From Synechococcus sp. RCC307 (GTDB lineage: Bacteria; Cyanobacteriota; Cyanobacteriia; PCC-6307; Cyanobiaceae), in assembly GCA_000063525.1 (NCBI GenBank), contig CT978603.1, positions 243,105 to 307,104 on the forward strand: a stretch of 64,000 nucleotides of DNA, given 5' to 3'. Each line of letters opens with the position of its first letter. The stretch's first letter is position 1. This document shows, in pieces, positions 49,620-58,712 of this stretch. Both the position numbers and the translations under genes were made by a program. The notes under the pieces are model-generated. The model worked only from the letters and a program-made list of their open reading frames with translations. It was not told where the DNA came from and did no database searches.

Positions 49620-51179
49620 TCAGGCGGGCTGCAGTTCGCGCTTGGCCGGCAACTCAGCAAGTTGCTCTTGGATTTCCTGGGTCACCACACCGCGGTACTC
49701 CTGGAAGTGCTCGTTGTGAGCTAACACGACAAGGAACTGCTCCAGCAGTGCGGGGTTGTGAATGGCCATACCCACCATGTAGCGCCAGAAGCGGAAGCGA
49801 GTGCTGCGTTTGATCCCTTGGCGCCACACCACGATCGAGAGCGCGCGGAGGTCGACCAGGGTGGGCAGCTTGGCGGCAGCCTTCCAGCGAGGAGCACCCA
49901 TCTTCAAGTAGTAGGAGTACACCCGATCCATGTAGGCATTGGGCTCATACAAGGCGCAGAACGCGTCGACGTATTCATTGGCGATCTCGCGGATCGGCCG
50001 GGTCGGCACGAAGTTCAGCAGGTTGGTCTGGTTCACGCCCTTAGCGGCGTCTTCGTTTTGGATCAGGCGACCTTCTTTCTCCAGGCGTGCCCACAGCGCT
50101 GTTTTGGGCAAGGCCTGAAGCATGCCCATCATGGCCGCTGGAATGCCGGTGCGGGTGACGAACTCAACGATGCGATCGCCGGCGCCGCTCTTCTCGCCAT
50201 CGAAGCCGATGATGAAGCCCGCCATCACGCGAATGCCATTGGCCGTAATGCGGTCAACCGCAGCATCGAGGGGGTTGCGGGTATTTTGCACCTTGCGGGC
50301 GGTTTCCAAACTCGCTTCATCTGGGGTCTCAATCCCGAGGAAGACGCTTTCAAAACGGCAATCAGCCATCATCCGCATCATCTCTTCGTCGTCGGCCAGA
50401 TCGACCGAGGCTTCGGTAGCAAAGCTGAAGGGGTAGCCGCGCTCCTCTTGCCACTTGCGAATTTCGGGCAACAGCAACTTGGCGTTGCGCTTGTTGCCGA
50501 TGAAGTTGTCGTCGACCAGGAAGATCGAACGGCGCCAACCCAAGTCGTAGAGGTATTGCAACTCGGCAACGAGTTGCTCGGGAGTCTTGGTGCGTGGTTT
50601 GCGGCCGTAGAGCACGATGATGTCGCAGAACTCGCAGTTGAACGGACAGCCCCGGGAGAACTGCACGCTCATCGAGTCGTAGGCATCGAGCTGAAGCAGA
50701 TCGAAGCGGGGAATCGGCGTTGCCGTCACATCGGGCTTTTCGCCTTCCGAGGAGAAGCGTCCGCTGCGCTCGCCGCGCTCGATCGCTTCGATGAACATCG
50801 GCAGGGTGATTTCACCCTCATCGAGCACCTTGAAATCAGCCAGGTCCAGCTCAGGTGCATCGGGAGTGGAGCTGGCGAAGGGGCCGCCAACGGCCACAGG
50901 CAAACCACGCTCTTTGGCGTTGGCAATTTGCACGGCCATGTCGTCCTTCTGGACGATCATTCCGGAAATGATCACCAGCTCAGCCCAGTTCCACTCGGCT
51001 TCGGTGACCTCACGCACATTGCGGTCCACCAGCTTCATCTCCCACTGCTGGGGCAGCAGGGCCGCCACGGTGACCATGCCAAGGGGCGGCAGCAGCACCT
51101 TGCGGTTCACCAGCTCCAAGATCTTCTCGTAGCTCCAGAAGGTCTTGGGGAATTCGGGGTAGATGAACAGGGTGCGCAT
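49620..51179 (-). CDS. B12-binding radical SAM protein with DUF4070 (HpnP-like group)
   Basis: 519 residues from the ATG at 51179, starting MRTLFIYPEFPKTFWS. The N-terminal cobalamin-binding-like domain (about 1-150) precedes the radical SAM core, with the cluster motif CPFNCEFC near 180-187, FLVDDNFIGNKRN, and SVFLGIETPDE. A DUF4070-type C-terminal region follows. This arrangement is that of HpnP (hopanoid C-2 methylase) and of many uncharacterised relatives; hopanoid synthesis is not visible in the window, so the substrate is left open. It faces petL across 108 bases. Confidence 0.85.
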   Translation of the reverse strand: MRTLFIYPEFPKTFWSYEKILELVNRKVLLPPLGMVTVAALLPQQWEMKLVDRNVREVTEAEWNWAELVIISGMIVQKDDMAVQIANAKERGLPVAVGGPFASSTPDAPELDLADFKVLDEGEITLPMFIEAIERGERSGRFSSEGEKPDVTATPIPRFDLLQLDAYDSMSVQFSRGCPFNCEFCDIIVLYGRKPRTKTPEQLVAELQYLYDLGWRRSIFLVDDNFIGNKRNAKLLLPEIRKWQEERGYPFSFATEASVDLADDEEMMRMMADCRFESVFLGIETPDEASLETARKVQNTRNPLDAAVDRITANGIRVMAGFIIGFDGEKSGAGDRIVEFVTRTGIPAAMMGMLQALPKTALWARLEKEGRLIQNEDAAKGVNQTNLLNFVPTRPIREIANEYVDAFCALYEPNAYMDRVYSYYLKMGAPRWKAAAKLPTLVDLRALSIVVWRQGIKRSTRFRFWRYMVGMAIHNPALLEQFLVVLAHNEHFQEYRGVVTQEIQEQLAELPAKRELQPA

Positions 51180-51287
51180 GCCCGGTGACGTTGCGGTGGC
51201 GCTATCGCCTGAATGTGGCAAACCCTAATCGGTTTCGTCGTAGGAAACGCCACATCTGCTCTAATACCCCCACTGACACAAGCGGCC

Positions 51288-51380
51288 ATGGGCATCGCCC
51301 TCTATCTCACCTGGGTTGGCGGATTCCTAGTTACTGCTGTGGTGCTGACCCGTCTGCTGAAGGGCATCAAGCTGATCTGA
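51288..51380 (+). CDS. petL: Cytochrome b6-f complex subunit PetL
   Basis: 30 residues: one membrane helix (LYLTWVGGFLVTAVVL) followed by the C-terminal ending LLKGIKLI, the typical KLI finish of PetL. PetL stabilises the cytochrome b6-f dimer. A plausible promoter element (TCTAATACC) lies about 25-30 bases before the ATG, and the gene stands alone between the radical SAM gene and the MFS gene, two bases before the stop of the latter. The protein is too short for most automatic callers. Length and ending support the call; a single helix cannot prove it. Confidence 0.72.
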   Translation: MGIALYLTWVGGFLVTAVVLTRLLKGIKLI

Positions 51381-51382
51381 GC

Positions 51383-52609
51383 TCAATCAGACGCCAAGGT
51401 CAGTCGGTCTTGACCGTGTCTGATCAGCTCTTGGCCGGCAATCACCAGGCCGATAGCGCCCAGCACCGCGCAGGTGGCGCCAAGGCCCCAGCGCATCGTT
51501 AAACCGGCAGCCAGAAGCCCACTGATGCCGCCGCCGCCCAAAAATGCAATTTGCCCCAGTCCTGCCATGCGTCCGCGCAGCACTTGGGAGGCTCCCACTT
51601 GGGTGATCAAGTTGGTGCCTGAGAGCAGCACTGCCGTTCCCCAGCCGATCAAAAAGGCCATCGCCAGGGTCCAAGCTCGGGGCCCGTCGATGCCCAGGCC
51701 TAGCTGAGCTAGTGAGGTCAGCAGGGCACTGCTGCCGAGCAGGAAGGCGGGCCGTTGGCTGAGCCGAAAGCTATTGCGCTGCAGCAGCACGCCACCGGTG
51801 ATGCTGCCTGCGGCCAACACACTGGTGAACAGGCCCAGATCCTGGGGGCCGGGCCCGATGAAATCCGCCGCCATCACTGGGGCTAAGCCAGGGTGAAAAA
51901 AGCCCACCAGGCAGAACAAGGCGGTGAAGCGCAGCACATGGCGTAAGTCGGCTCCGCAGCCGCGCCAGGCGGCCCAGAGGCTGGCGCTCTCGCCTTGCTG
52001 GCTGCGCTGCTCCTGCTCCCGCAAGGGCTGCAGCAGCCACACCACACTCACGATCGGCAGGATGTAGGTGCTGGCATCAAGCAGTAGCGCCAGCGATGGG
52101 CCCGTTAGGGCCACTAACAGCCCTCCCACCGGCGGGCCCACCAATTTGCCCACGTTGAAGACCACCGAAAAGCTGGTCAAATAACTGCCGAGTTCGCCGG
52201 GGTGTTGCACCAGCAAGGCGCAGTACTTGTTGCGGGCGGTGAGCTCATAGGCACTGGCGATCCCCACCAGCAGGGTGCTGAGCAGCAGCAGTGCGGCTTG
52301 CAGCGCCCCTGAAGTCAGGGGCATGGCCAGGGCTCCAACGAGAGCTCCGCCTAGGAGTCCGAATTGAGCCCAAACCAACACCCGCTCGCAGCCATGGCGA
52401 TCGGTGAGCACTCCAGCAGGCCCGCTCACCACCAGGGTGGGTAGGGCCAGAACTGCAAACTGCAGGGCCACGATCAACGGATTGTTGGTGCCGCTCATCA
52501 GCACCCAGCCTTTGGCCGTTAGGCCGGCAAAGGAGCCCATCGTGCTGAGCCCGGAGGCCAGCAGGAACAGATTGCGTTGAGCAGGGAGGCTGAAGCGGGC
52601 TTGCCTCAC
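51383..52609 (-). CDS. MFS transporter, EntS-like (MFS_3) group
   Basis: 408 residues with twelve likely membrane helices. The loop between helices 2 and 3 has [12 protein letters not shown], a variant of the MFS A motif, and the mid-region [15 protein letters not shown] is characteristic of the MFS_3 (enterobactin exporter-like) group. Substrate unknown; an exporter is likely. It overlaps rimO by 4 bases, so the two may be co-translated. Confidence 0.85.
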   Translation of the reverse strand: MRQARFSLPAQRNLFLLASGLSTMGSFAGLTAKGWVLMSGTNNPLIVALQFAVLALPTLVVSGPAGVLTDRHGCERVLVWAQFGLLGGALVGALAMPLTSGALQAALLLLSTLLVGIASAYELTARNKYCALLVQHPGELGSYLTSFSVVFNVGKLVGPPVGGLLVALTGPSLALLLDASTYILPIVSVVWLLQPLREQEQRSQQGESASLWAAWRGCGADLRHVLRFTALFCLVGFFHPGLAPVMAADFIGPGPQDLGLFTSVLAAGSITGGVLLQRNSFRLSQRPAFLLGSSALLTSLAQLGLGIDGPRAWTLAMAFLIGWGTAVLLSGTNLITQVGASQVLRGRMAGLGQIAFLGGGGISGLLAAGLTMRWGLGATCAVLGAIGLVIAGQELIRHGQDRLTLASD

Positions 52610-53985
52610 GAATGCCGCACGGCATCAACCATTTCTTGGGCTCCCACCACTTCTCCTTCCAAGTCGTAGATGTCGGCTGCGGTGATCCGCACTGGAACCA
52701 TGGTGCCAGCGCTGGCCGCGGCTCCGTGGCTGCCAGCTCGAATCCGCACCTCTCCATCCACATCCGGGGCAAAGCGCAGGCAGCGGCCAATCAGCTCCCC
52801 GCTGCTGGGGTTTTCCTGCTCCACCAACACATCAACGATGCGTCCCACCCAGGCCCCATTGCGCTCGGCGCTGATGGCCTGCTGGGCTTCCATCAACCGG
52901 CCGCGGCGGGCTTCGGCCACCTCTGCGGGCACGGCATTGGGAAGGTCGGCAGCTGGGGTGCCGTCTTCCGGTGAGAAGCAGAACACGCCCACATGGTCAA
53001 AGCGCTGCTCTTGCACAAACTCCAGCAGATGCTCGAACTGCTCTTCGGTTTCACCCGGGTAGCCAACGATGAAGGTGGTGCGCAGCACCGCATCGGGCAG
53101 CTGCTCTCGGATGCGCTGCAGCAATTGGCCATTCACCCCCTCTTGCCAGGGCCGATTCATGGCCCGCAGCACCTCCGGGTGGCTGTGCTGCAAGGGCAGA
53201 TCCAGGTAGGGCAGCACGTTGGGCACCTCGCGGTAGGCCGCCAACACCTCGGGGGTCAGGCCTGTGGGGTAGGCGTAGTGCACCCGAATCCAGGGGATTT
53301 CCACCTCGCCTAGGGCCCGCAGCAGTTCAGCCAGCTGGGGTTTGCCATAAAGGTCGAGTCCGTAGTTGGTGGTGATTTGGCTGATCAAGATCAGCTCCTT
53401 CACCCCCTGGGCCGCCAGTTGTTGGGCCTCGGCCACGATCGATTCGATGGGCCGTGAGCGCTGATCGCCGCGCAACTTGGGAATGATGCAGAAGGCGCAG
53501 CGGTAGTCGCAGCCTTCCGCCACTTTCAGATAGGCCACCGCCTCGGAGGTGGTGCGGTAGCGGGGCAGGTTTTCATCAGCAACAAAGGTGGGCACCTGGC
53601 TCACCCGGTTCACCCGCTCGCCGGCTTCCACCTGCTCGAGCACTTCAACGATGTGTTGGTAATCGCCAGTTCCAACTATGGCGCGGGCCTCCGGCAGCGA
53701 TTCCAGTAGCTCCTCTTGGAAATGCTGCGCTAGGCAGCCGGCAATCACGATCTGCTTGCCCTGCTCGGCGAGGTCCACCAGGGTGCGCACCGATTCAGCG
53801 CGGGCGTCCTGGATAAACGAGCAGGTGTTGACCACCACCACTTGGGCATCGGCTTCATCGGCGCTGACTCCATAGCCCGCTTGCGCCAGCAGGCCCAGCA
53901 TGTGCTCAGTGTCGACGCGGTTTTTTTCGCAGCCCAGGTGGGCAAAGGCCACCGTGGGCCGGGCGGTGGTTGCTGTGGAAGCCAT
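52606..53985 (-). CDS. rimO: Ribosomal protein S12 methylthiotransferase RimO
   Basis: 459 residues from the ATG at 53985; an earlier in-frame start at 54069 would run into the divergent gene. RimO adds a methylthio group to Asp89 of ribosomal protein S12. The N-terminal UPF0004 domain has the three auxiliary-cluster Cys ([30 protein letters not shown]), the radical SAM motif is CDYRCAFC, and the TRAM domain closes the chain. The [15 protein letters not shown] wording separates RimO from MiaB. Confidence 0.94.
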   Translation of the reverse strand: MASTATTARPTVAFAHLGCEKNRVDTEHMLGLLAQAGYGVSADEADAQVVVVNTCSFIQDARAESVRTLVDLAEQGKQIVIAGCLAQHFQEELLESLPEARAIVGTGDYQHIVEVLEQVEAGERVNRVSQVPTFVADENLPRYRTTSEAVAYLKVAEGCDYRCAFCIIPKLRGDQRSRPIESIVAEAQQLAAQGVKELILISQITTNYGLDLYGKPQLAELLRALGEVEIPWIRVHYAYPTGLTPEVLAAYREVPNVLPYLDLPLQHSHPEVLRAMNRPWQEGVNGQLLQRIREQLPDAVLRTTFIVGYPGETEEQFEHLLEFVQEQRFDHVGVFCFSPEDGTPAADLPNAVPAEVAEARRGRLMEAQQAISAERNGAWVGRIVDVLVEQENPSSGELIGRCLRFAPDVDGEVRIRAGSHGAAASAGTMVPVRITAADIYDLEGEVVGAQEMVDAVRHS

Positions 53986-54020
53986 GGCAGCATCAGCCCA
54001 ACAGTTCAACGTAAACCTTG

Positions 54021-54845
54021 GTGGCTGCTGCTCCCTGGTCATCGCTGTTTGCCCATGACCGGCCGGCATTGATCGGCGTGTTGCATCTGCCGCCGTTGCC
54101 GGGCAGTCCGCGCTGGCAGGGTGATTTCGAAGCAGTGCGTCGCTTTGCCCTGGCTGATGCAGCGGCCTACCTGGCGGGCGGCGCTGATGGCTTGGTGGTG
54201 GAGAACTTCGGCGATGCGCCCTTTTTTGCCTCCGCCGTGCCGTCCCACACCGTTGCGGCCATGGCCCGTATCGCTGCTGAGGTGGTGGAGGCTGCCGCCG
54301 GAGTGCCGGTGGGGATCAATGTGCTGCGCAATGACGCCCATGCCGCCATGGGGATTGCTGCGGCCAGCGGCGCCTCCTTTGTGCGGGTGAATGTGCTCAG
54401 CGGCGCCATGCTCACCGATCAGGGCCTGATTGAAGGGCGCGCAGCAGAGTTGCTGCGTTTGCGCCGGCAGCTGGAGGCCACAGAGGTTGGGATTTTTGCT
54501 GATGTGTTGGTGAAGCACGCCTACCCGCTGGCGCCCCAGCCGATCGGGGAAGCCGTGGAGGATTGCTTGGGCCGAGCCGGCGCCGATGGTGTGATCGTTA
54601 GTGGTGTGGCCACCGGTGCTGCTCCCGATCCTGATGATCTGGCCGCAGCTCGATCGGCTGCTGGCAGCGCTCCGGTGTTGATTGGCAGTGGTTGCCATGC
54701 GGGCAATGCCACCAGCCTGGGGGCCAGCGCCGATGGCGTGATTGTGGCCAGCTCGCTCAAGCGCGATAGCCTGTTGGCCAATCCGGTGGATCCCTTGCGG
54801 GTGCAAGCCCTACGCCAAACCTTGCAGCGATGCCAAACTTCCTGA
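54021..54845 (+). CDS. btpA: BtpA family photosystem I biogenesis protein
   Basis: 274 residues from the GTG at 54021 (a TTG is one codon earlier). The TIM-barrel-like BtpA family shows [43 protein letters not shown], then [12 protein letters not shown] and [12 protein letters not shown]. In Synechocystis, BtpA is needed to stabilise photosystem I at low temperature; related proteins occur outside phototrophs, so an enzymatic role is likely but unknown. Divergent from rimO with only 35 bases between. Confidence 0.9.
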   Translation: MAAAPWSSLFAHDRPALIGVLHLPPLPGSPRWQGDFEAVRRFALADAAAYLAGGADGLVVENFGDAPFFASAVPSHTVAAMARIAAEVVEAAAGVPVGINVLRNDAHAAMGIAAASGASFVRVNVLSGAMLTDQGLIEGRAAELLRLRRQLEATEVGIFADVLVKHAYPLAPQPIGEAVEDCLGRAGADGVIVSGVATGAAPDPDDLAAARSAAGSAPVLIGSGCHAGNATSLGASADGVIVASSLKRDSLLANPVDPLRVQALRQTLQRCQTS

Positions 54846-54864
54846 GTAAGGAAATCAAGAGCGA

Positions 54865-55818
54865 GTGACAGCCTCACGCCAGCGCCCCGAGCCGCCCTTC
54901 CGCCGTTGGGTGCGGCCTGTGATGGGTGGTCTGGCCACCATCGGTGCCATTGATACGGCCTCGATCACCCTCGAGCGCTGGGGTGTGATTGGCGAGTTGG
55001 CCTGCCCTGGTGGGGCCGATGGTTGCGACAAGGTGCTCAACAGTGCCTGGGGAACAGTGCTGGGCCAGCCCCTGGCGCTGTTTGGCTTCTTGGCCTATCT
55101 GGCCTTGGTGCTGCTCTCGTTGTTGCCGCTCATTCCGGCGGTGCAGCAGTGGTTGATCGATCGCCAGAGCAGCAGCGGTGGTTTAACTGCTCGCCGCTTT
55201 GGCCGCGGCCCCGATTTGTTTTGGCACCTGGGCTATCTGCTGAGCTTGGGCATGAGCGTGTTCAGCGCCGCCTTGGTGGGCTTGATGCTGTTCAAGATTC
55301 AAGCGATCTGCGCGTTCTGTCTGCTCTCAGCAGGCTTGAGCCTGGCCTTGTGGCTGCTGCATTTGCTCGGCCGTGAATGGGAAGACAGCGGTCAGGTGCT
55401 GTTCCGCAGTGTGATCTTGGTGGTGCTGGTGGGCTTGCTGAGCCTGGCCTGGGTGGCCTCGGCTGATCGCCCAGCTGTGTTGAGTGAAAAAGGCGCCCCG
55501 CCGGTTGTGACCAGCGTGAGCAATCCAGCCAAGTTGGCCTTGGCTGAGCATCTCAGCAGCATCGGCGCTCGCATGTATTCGGCCTATTGGTGCCCCCATT
55601 GCCATGAGCAGAAGGAGCTCTTTGGCCAGGAAGCAGCCGCCAAGCTCGATGTGATCGAGTGCGCCACCGATGGCAAAAACTCCCAGGCGTCGCTCTGCCA
55701 AAGCAAGGCGATCGAAGGCTTCCCCAGCTGGGAGATCAAGGGTCAAATCGATTCCGGTGTGAAGTCGCTGCAGAAGCTGGCTGACCTCAGCGGTTATCAA
55801 GGCCCGCGGAACTTCTGA
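54865..55818 (+). CDS. VKOR-thioredoxin fusion (disulfide-forming membrane enzyme)
   Basis: 317 residues from a GTG. Four to five membrane segments make the VKOR domain (about 15-200), with the loop Cys pair Cys47/Cys54 and the quinone-side CAFC at 149-152. The C-terminal thioredoxin-like domain (about 215-317) has CPHC at 243-246 and two more Cys at 266 and 278. This fusion (LTO1 in plants) oxidises lumenal or periplasmic dithiols and passes electrons to quinone; it supports photosystem II assembly. It overlaps the convergent nadB by 32 bases. Confidence 0.92.
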   Translation: MTASRQRPEPPFRRWVRPVMGGLATIGAIDTASITLERWGVIGELACPGGADGCDKVLNSAWGTVLGQPLALFGFLAYLALVLLSLLPLIPAVQQWLIDRQSSSGGLTARRFGRGPDLFWHLGYLLSLGMSVFSAALVGLMLFKIQAICAFCLLSAGLSLALWLLHLLGREWEDSGQVLFRSVILVVLVGLLSLAWVASADRPAVLSEKGAPPVVTSVSNPAKLALAEHLSSIGARMYSAYWCPHCHEQKELFGQEAAAKLDVIECATDGKNSQASLCQSKAIEGFPSWEIKGQIDSGVKSLQKLADLSGYQGPRNF

Positions 55819-57421
55819 TCGGTTGATCGCGCTGCTGCAGTGAGTGGTGCTGCCAGTAGGGAAGGGTTGCGGGGGCATCACAGCGGAAATGGCCGCCGCG
55901 GCTTTCTTGGCGGAAGTGGGCAGCCTCCAGCAGTAGAACCGTGGTTTGCAGCCGCTGGCGGCACTCCCATAGCCAGCCCAGCTGCTGTTCTTGGCTGCTG
56001 CTCAAGCTGCGGCTCTGGCCTGGTTCCAGCTGCAGGATCGGCGCTAGAGCGCGATCGAGCCTGAGCTGCTCACGGAGTTGCTCACACTGCTGAAGGGCCG
56101 CTTGCAGCTGCCTGCCGCTGCGTTCCACACCAGCGGCCTGCCAGCTCCATTGGCGCAGGGCTGTGATCGGTGCGCCGCAGGGCCCCTCCAAATCCGCTGG
56201 TGCTGCCCACTCCAGTGGGCGCCGCTGGCAGCGCCCACTGGAAACCAGCACATTGGGTTGGGGCTGCAGACGGCTGAGCTGGCTGGCCATCACCAGGCAT
56301 TCACTCAGCGAATTGCTGGCCAGGCGATTGGCCCCATGCACGCCACTACTGGCAACTTCGCCCACGGCATAGAGCCCAGGCAAGGTTGTGGCGGCATCGA
56401 GATCGGTGGCAATGCCCCCCATCCAGTAGTGGGCGGCTGGAGCCACTGGAAGCGGCACTTGCATGGGGTCCAGCCCCAACTCGCGGCAGCGCCCCAAGAT
56501 CGTGGGGAACTGTTTGATCAGCTTGGCTTCGCCAACCGGTCGCAGATCCAGCCACAGCTGCGCCAGTTGCTGCTGCAGCATGGCGCGAACCATGCTGCGG
56601 CTGAGTTGATCGCGGGGCAGCAGTTCACTGCCACTGGTGAACAGCGGTTGGCCATCGGCTTGCACCAGGCGTGCCCCTTCGCCCCGCAGCGCTTCTGAGA
56701 GCAGGAAATGGGGCGCCCCGGGTTGCATCAAGGCGGTGGGGTGGAATTGCACGAATTCCATGTCGCGCAGGATCGCGCCCGCCTGCCAGGCCATGGCAAT
56801 CCCATCGCCGTGGGCGCCTCGCGGGTTGGTGGTGTTGGCAAATAAGTGGCCGCTGCCGCCGGTGGCCAGCACCACAGCAGCGCTTCGCAGCCAGCCCAGC
56901 TCTCCATGACGCAGCACTTGCACACCGCAGCAGCGTCCTGCTTCTTCCAGCAACTGCAAGGCAATGGCCCCGCGCCACCAGGTCACATTGGGGCGGCGTT
57001 CAATGCATTGCTCCAGCAACTCCACCAGCGCCAGGCCGGTTTGATCCTGGGCATGCAGCACCCGCCGGCGGCTATGGGCTGCCTCCAAGGTGGTGCTGAG
57101 GTTCTCGCCGTGGCGGTCGAGGTTGAGCCCCAGGCTCAGCAGGTTGGCAATGCAGCCCGGTGCCTGCTCCACCAAGCAGTCCACCGCTGCCGGCTCGCAT
57201 AGCCCTGCCCCTGCCGCCAGGGTGTCGCTGCGGTGCAGCGCCGGTGAATCATCAGCTCCAATCGCTGCCGCTAAACCGCCTTGGGCCCAACGGCTGGCCG
57301 GAGGTGTGCTCATGTCGCGGCTGAGCAAAAGCACCCTGGAACTTGCGGGAAGCTCCAGGGCGCTCATCAGACCGGCAACACCACTGCCGATCACCACGAC
57401 GTCCCAAGGGACGTCAAACAA
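55787..57421 (-). CDS. nadB: L-aspartate oxidase
   Basis: 544 residues, apparently from a TTG at 57421. NadB oxidises aspartate to iminoaspartate for NAD synthesis, using FAD. The dinucleotide fold is VVVIGSGVAGLMSALEL; the SRWAQGGLAAAIG block, the HPTAL substrate loop and the catalytic YWMGGIATDLDA and VHGANRLASNSL blocks are all present. A dyad (GACGTCCC-AA-GGGACGTC, 57398-57415) lies within the first codons. psbU lies 29 bases upstream on the same strand; the functions are unrelated. Confidence 0.93.
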   Translation of the reverse strand: MFDVPWDVVVIGSGVAGLMSALELPASSRVLLLSRDMSTPPASRWAQGGLAAAIGADDSPALHRSDTLAAGAGLCEPAAVDCLVEQAPGCIANLLSLGLNLDRHGENLSTTLEAAHSRRRVLHAQDQTGLALVELLEQCIERRPNVTWWRGAIALQLLEEAGRCCGVQVLRHGELGWLRSAAVVLATGGSGHLFANTTNPRGAHGDGIAMAWQAGAILRDMEFVQFHPTALMQPGAPHFLLSEALRGEGARLVQADGQPLFTSGSELLPRDQLSRSMVRAMLQQQLAQLWLDLRPVGEAKLIKQFPTILGRCRELGLDPMQVPLPVAPAAHYWMGGIATDLDAATTLPGLYAVGEVASSGVHGANRLASNSLSECLVMASQLSRLQPQPNVLVSSGRCQRRPLEWAAPADLEGPCGAPITALRQWSWQAAGVERSGRQLQAALQQCEQLREQLRLDRALAPILQLEPGQSRSLSSSQEQQLGWLWECRQRLQTTVLLLEAAHFRQESRGGHFRCDAPATLPYWQHHSLQQRDQPIRSSAGLDNR

Positions 57422-57450
57422 TGATTCGGTGTCTTCTGAAGAGGTGGAAA

Positions 57451-57834
57451 TCAGCGGTACTGGCCGTCATTGATGCGGTCAAAGCCCTCGTTCAGGGCGA
57501 TTTCCGGGTCGGTGACGGTGAAGTTCTCTTTGTACTTCTCAAACAGCTCCTTCTGACGCTCCGTCAGATCGAGCTTGAGCACATCTTCAACCTGGTCGTA
57601 GGGGCCGCCCACCACGATCTTTCCGGCCAGGGTGGGATACATGCCGGGGTACTGCTGGAAGCGGCGCACCGAGGCGTTGTTGAGGTCAACCTTGCCGGCG
57701 GTTTCGGCGATCTTGTCGTCAACCTTGTTGCGAATTTCCGCAGCCTGCACGCTCAGCGGCTGGGTCAGCCAAACACCCAAAACCAGCAGGCTGCAGAGCA
57801 GCAGGGTGGATAGGCGACGAAAAAGCCTGGACAT
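57451..57834 (-). CDS. psbU: Photosystem II extrinsic protein PsbU (12 kDa)
   Basis: 127 residues. PsbU binds at the lumenal side of photosystem II and stabilises the oxygen-evolving cluster. A signal peptide (about 1-31, ending SVQAAE) directs it to the lumen. The mature part has KVDLNNASVRRFQQYPGMYP, AGKIVVGGPYDQVEDVL and LTERQKELFEKY, the PsbU helix-hairpin-helix pattern. The promoter should lie in the 83 bases before the ATG, which separate it from the DUF3120 gene. Confidence 0.95.
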   Translation of the reverse strand: MSRLFRRLSTLLLCSLLVLGVWLTQPLSVQAAEIRNKVDDKIAETAGKVDLNNASVRRFQQYPGMYPTLAGKIVVGGPYDQVEDVLKLDLTERQKELFEKYKENFTVTDPEIALNEGFDRINDGQYR

Positions 57835-57917
57835 GCGGGGCCGATTAAGGGCTGAGCGGCCAGATTACAGAGGCTTGAGCTGCGCCGAGCTCTCGGCCGG
57901 GCAGCATTTGCAGATCT

Positions 57918-58622
57918 TTAAACCAAGCCGCTGAGTTGCGGGCTCAACAGGGCCAACGCCAGGAACAGGGCATCCACCGCCAAGGTGCTGAGCAGGCTTG
58001 CTGCCACCACTTGTCCGCCTTCGCCTTGACGCCACAGCCAGCGCCCCGCAGCCAGCATGGCCGCGGCAAATCCACTGACCACAGCCAAGGGCAGCGGCTG
58101 CAGCACTTGCTCTGCAGCTGCGGAAAGCAACAGAGGTGCCTCACTGGGGCTGGCTTGCAGCACTTGAGGCCACAGCGGCATCAAGCCGCAAAGAGCCGTG
58201 GCGGCATCGGTGCAGGCGGTGCCGATTAAGGCGCCCAGATAGAACTGCCCGGCCCTGCGCCAAGGCCCCTGCAATCCGGCGATTGCCAGGGGCAGCGCAA
58301 AGGCTTCAACCGGCAAATGCCAGAGGGGATGCATCCGCATCCAACCCCAAAACACGGCTCCGGCCAGCCAGCTGCCGGAAAAGCCAATCAGCAGGGCGCC
58401 GAGGTCGCCCCGCAACCGCAGCCCCAACGCCACCAAAACAGCTGTGAACAGCGCACAGGCCACTGGGGAACTGCGCACCCAGGGAGCCTGCGCAAACACC
58501 GGCAGCATCACCAGCGCGGCTGCCATGGCCGGCGCTGATGTTTTCCAGCTCACACCAGCTGCGTTGAGCTGCGGCGCCGGATTGAGGACGGGGGCAGCTC
58601 CGAACAACAGCTGTGTGAACAA
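57918..58622 (-). CDS. DUF3120 family membrane protein
   Basis: 234 residues from a TTG. About seven hydrophobic segments with short loops are visible; WVRSSPVACALFTAVLVALG and GWMRMHPLWHLPVEAFALP match the cyanobacterial DUF3120 group, whose function is unknown. The start codon is uncertain, since no ATG is available near the N-terminus. It is divergent from uppP over 90 bases. Confidence 0.75.
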   Translation of the reverse strand: MFTQLLFGAAPVLNPAPQLNAAGVSWKTSAPAMAAALVMLPVFAQAPWVRSSPVACALFTAVLVALGLRLRGDLGALLIGFSGSWLAGAVFWGWMRMHPLWHLPVEAFALPLAIAGLQGPWRRAGQFYLGALIGTACTDAATALCGLMPLWPQVLQASPSEAPLLLSAAAEQVLQPLPLAVVSGFAAAMLAAGRWLWRQGEGGQVVAASLLSTLAVDALFLALALLSPQLSGLV

Positions 58623-58712
58623 ACGCGAATAAGCTTAAAGCGATTGCCCCCTGGTCAGCGGAAAAGCATCCGCCCATGGCGCTTAAGGTTTCGCCACTTG
58701 GCTTGAGCCCGC

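Noticed and set aside
6633-50179. GCGATCGC (HIP1) at 6633-6640 and 50172-50179
   Set aside because: I noticed only scattered copies, as expected by chance in a GC-rich genome; there is no sign of the heavy iteration seen in some other cyanobacteria.
49620-51179. Calling the B12 radical SAM gene hpnP
   Set aside because: The same domain order occurs in many proteins of unknown function, and no hopanoid gene is in the window.
49758-51188. 476-codon plus-strand frame opposite the radical SAM gene
   Set aside because: It is the shadow of a well-supported conserved gene; the translation is His/Gln-rich with no recognisable fold. Similar shadows at 8797-9825, 13691-14791 and 59961-61301 were rejected for the same reason.
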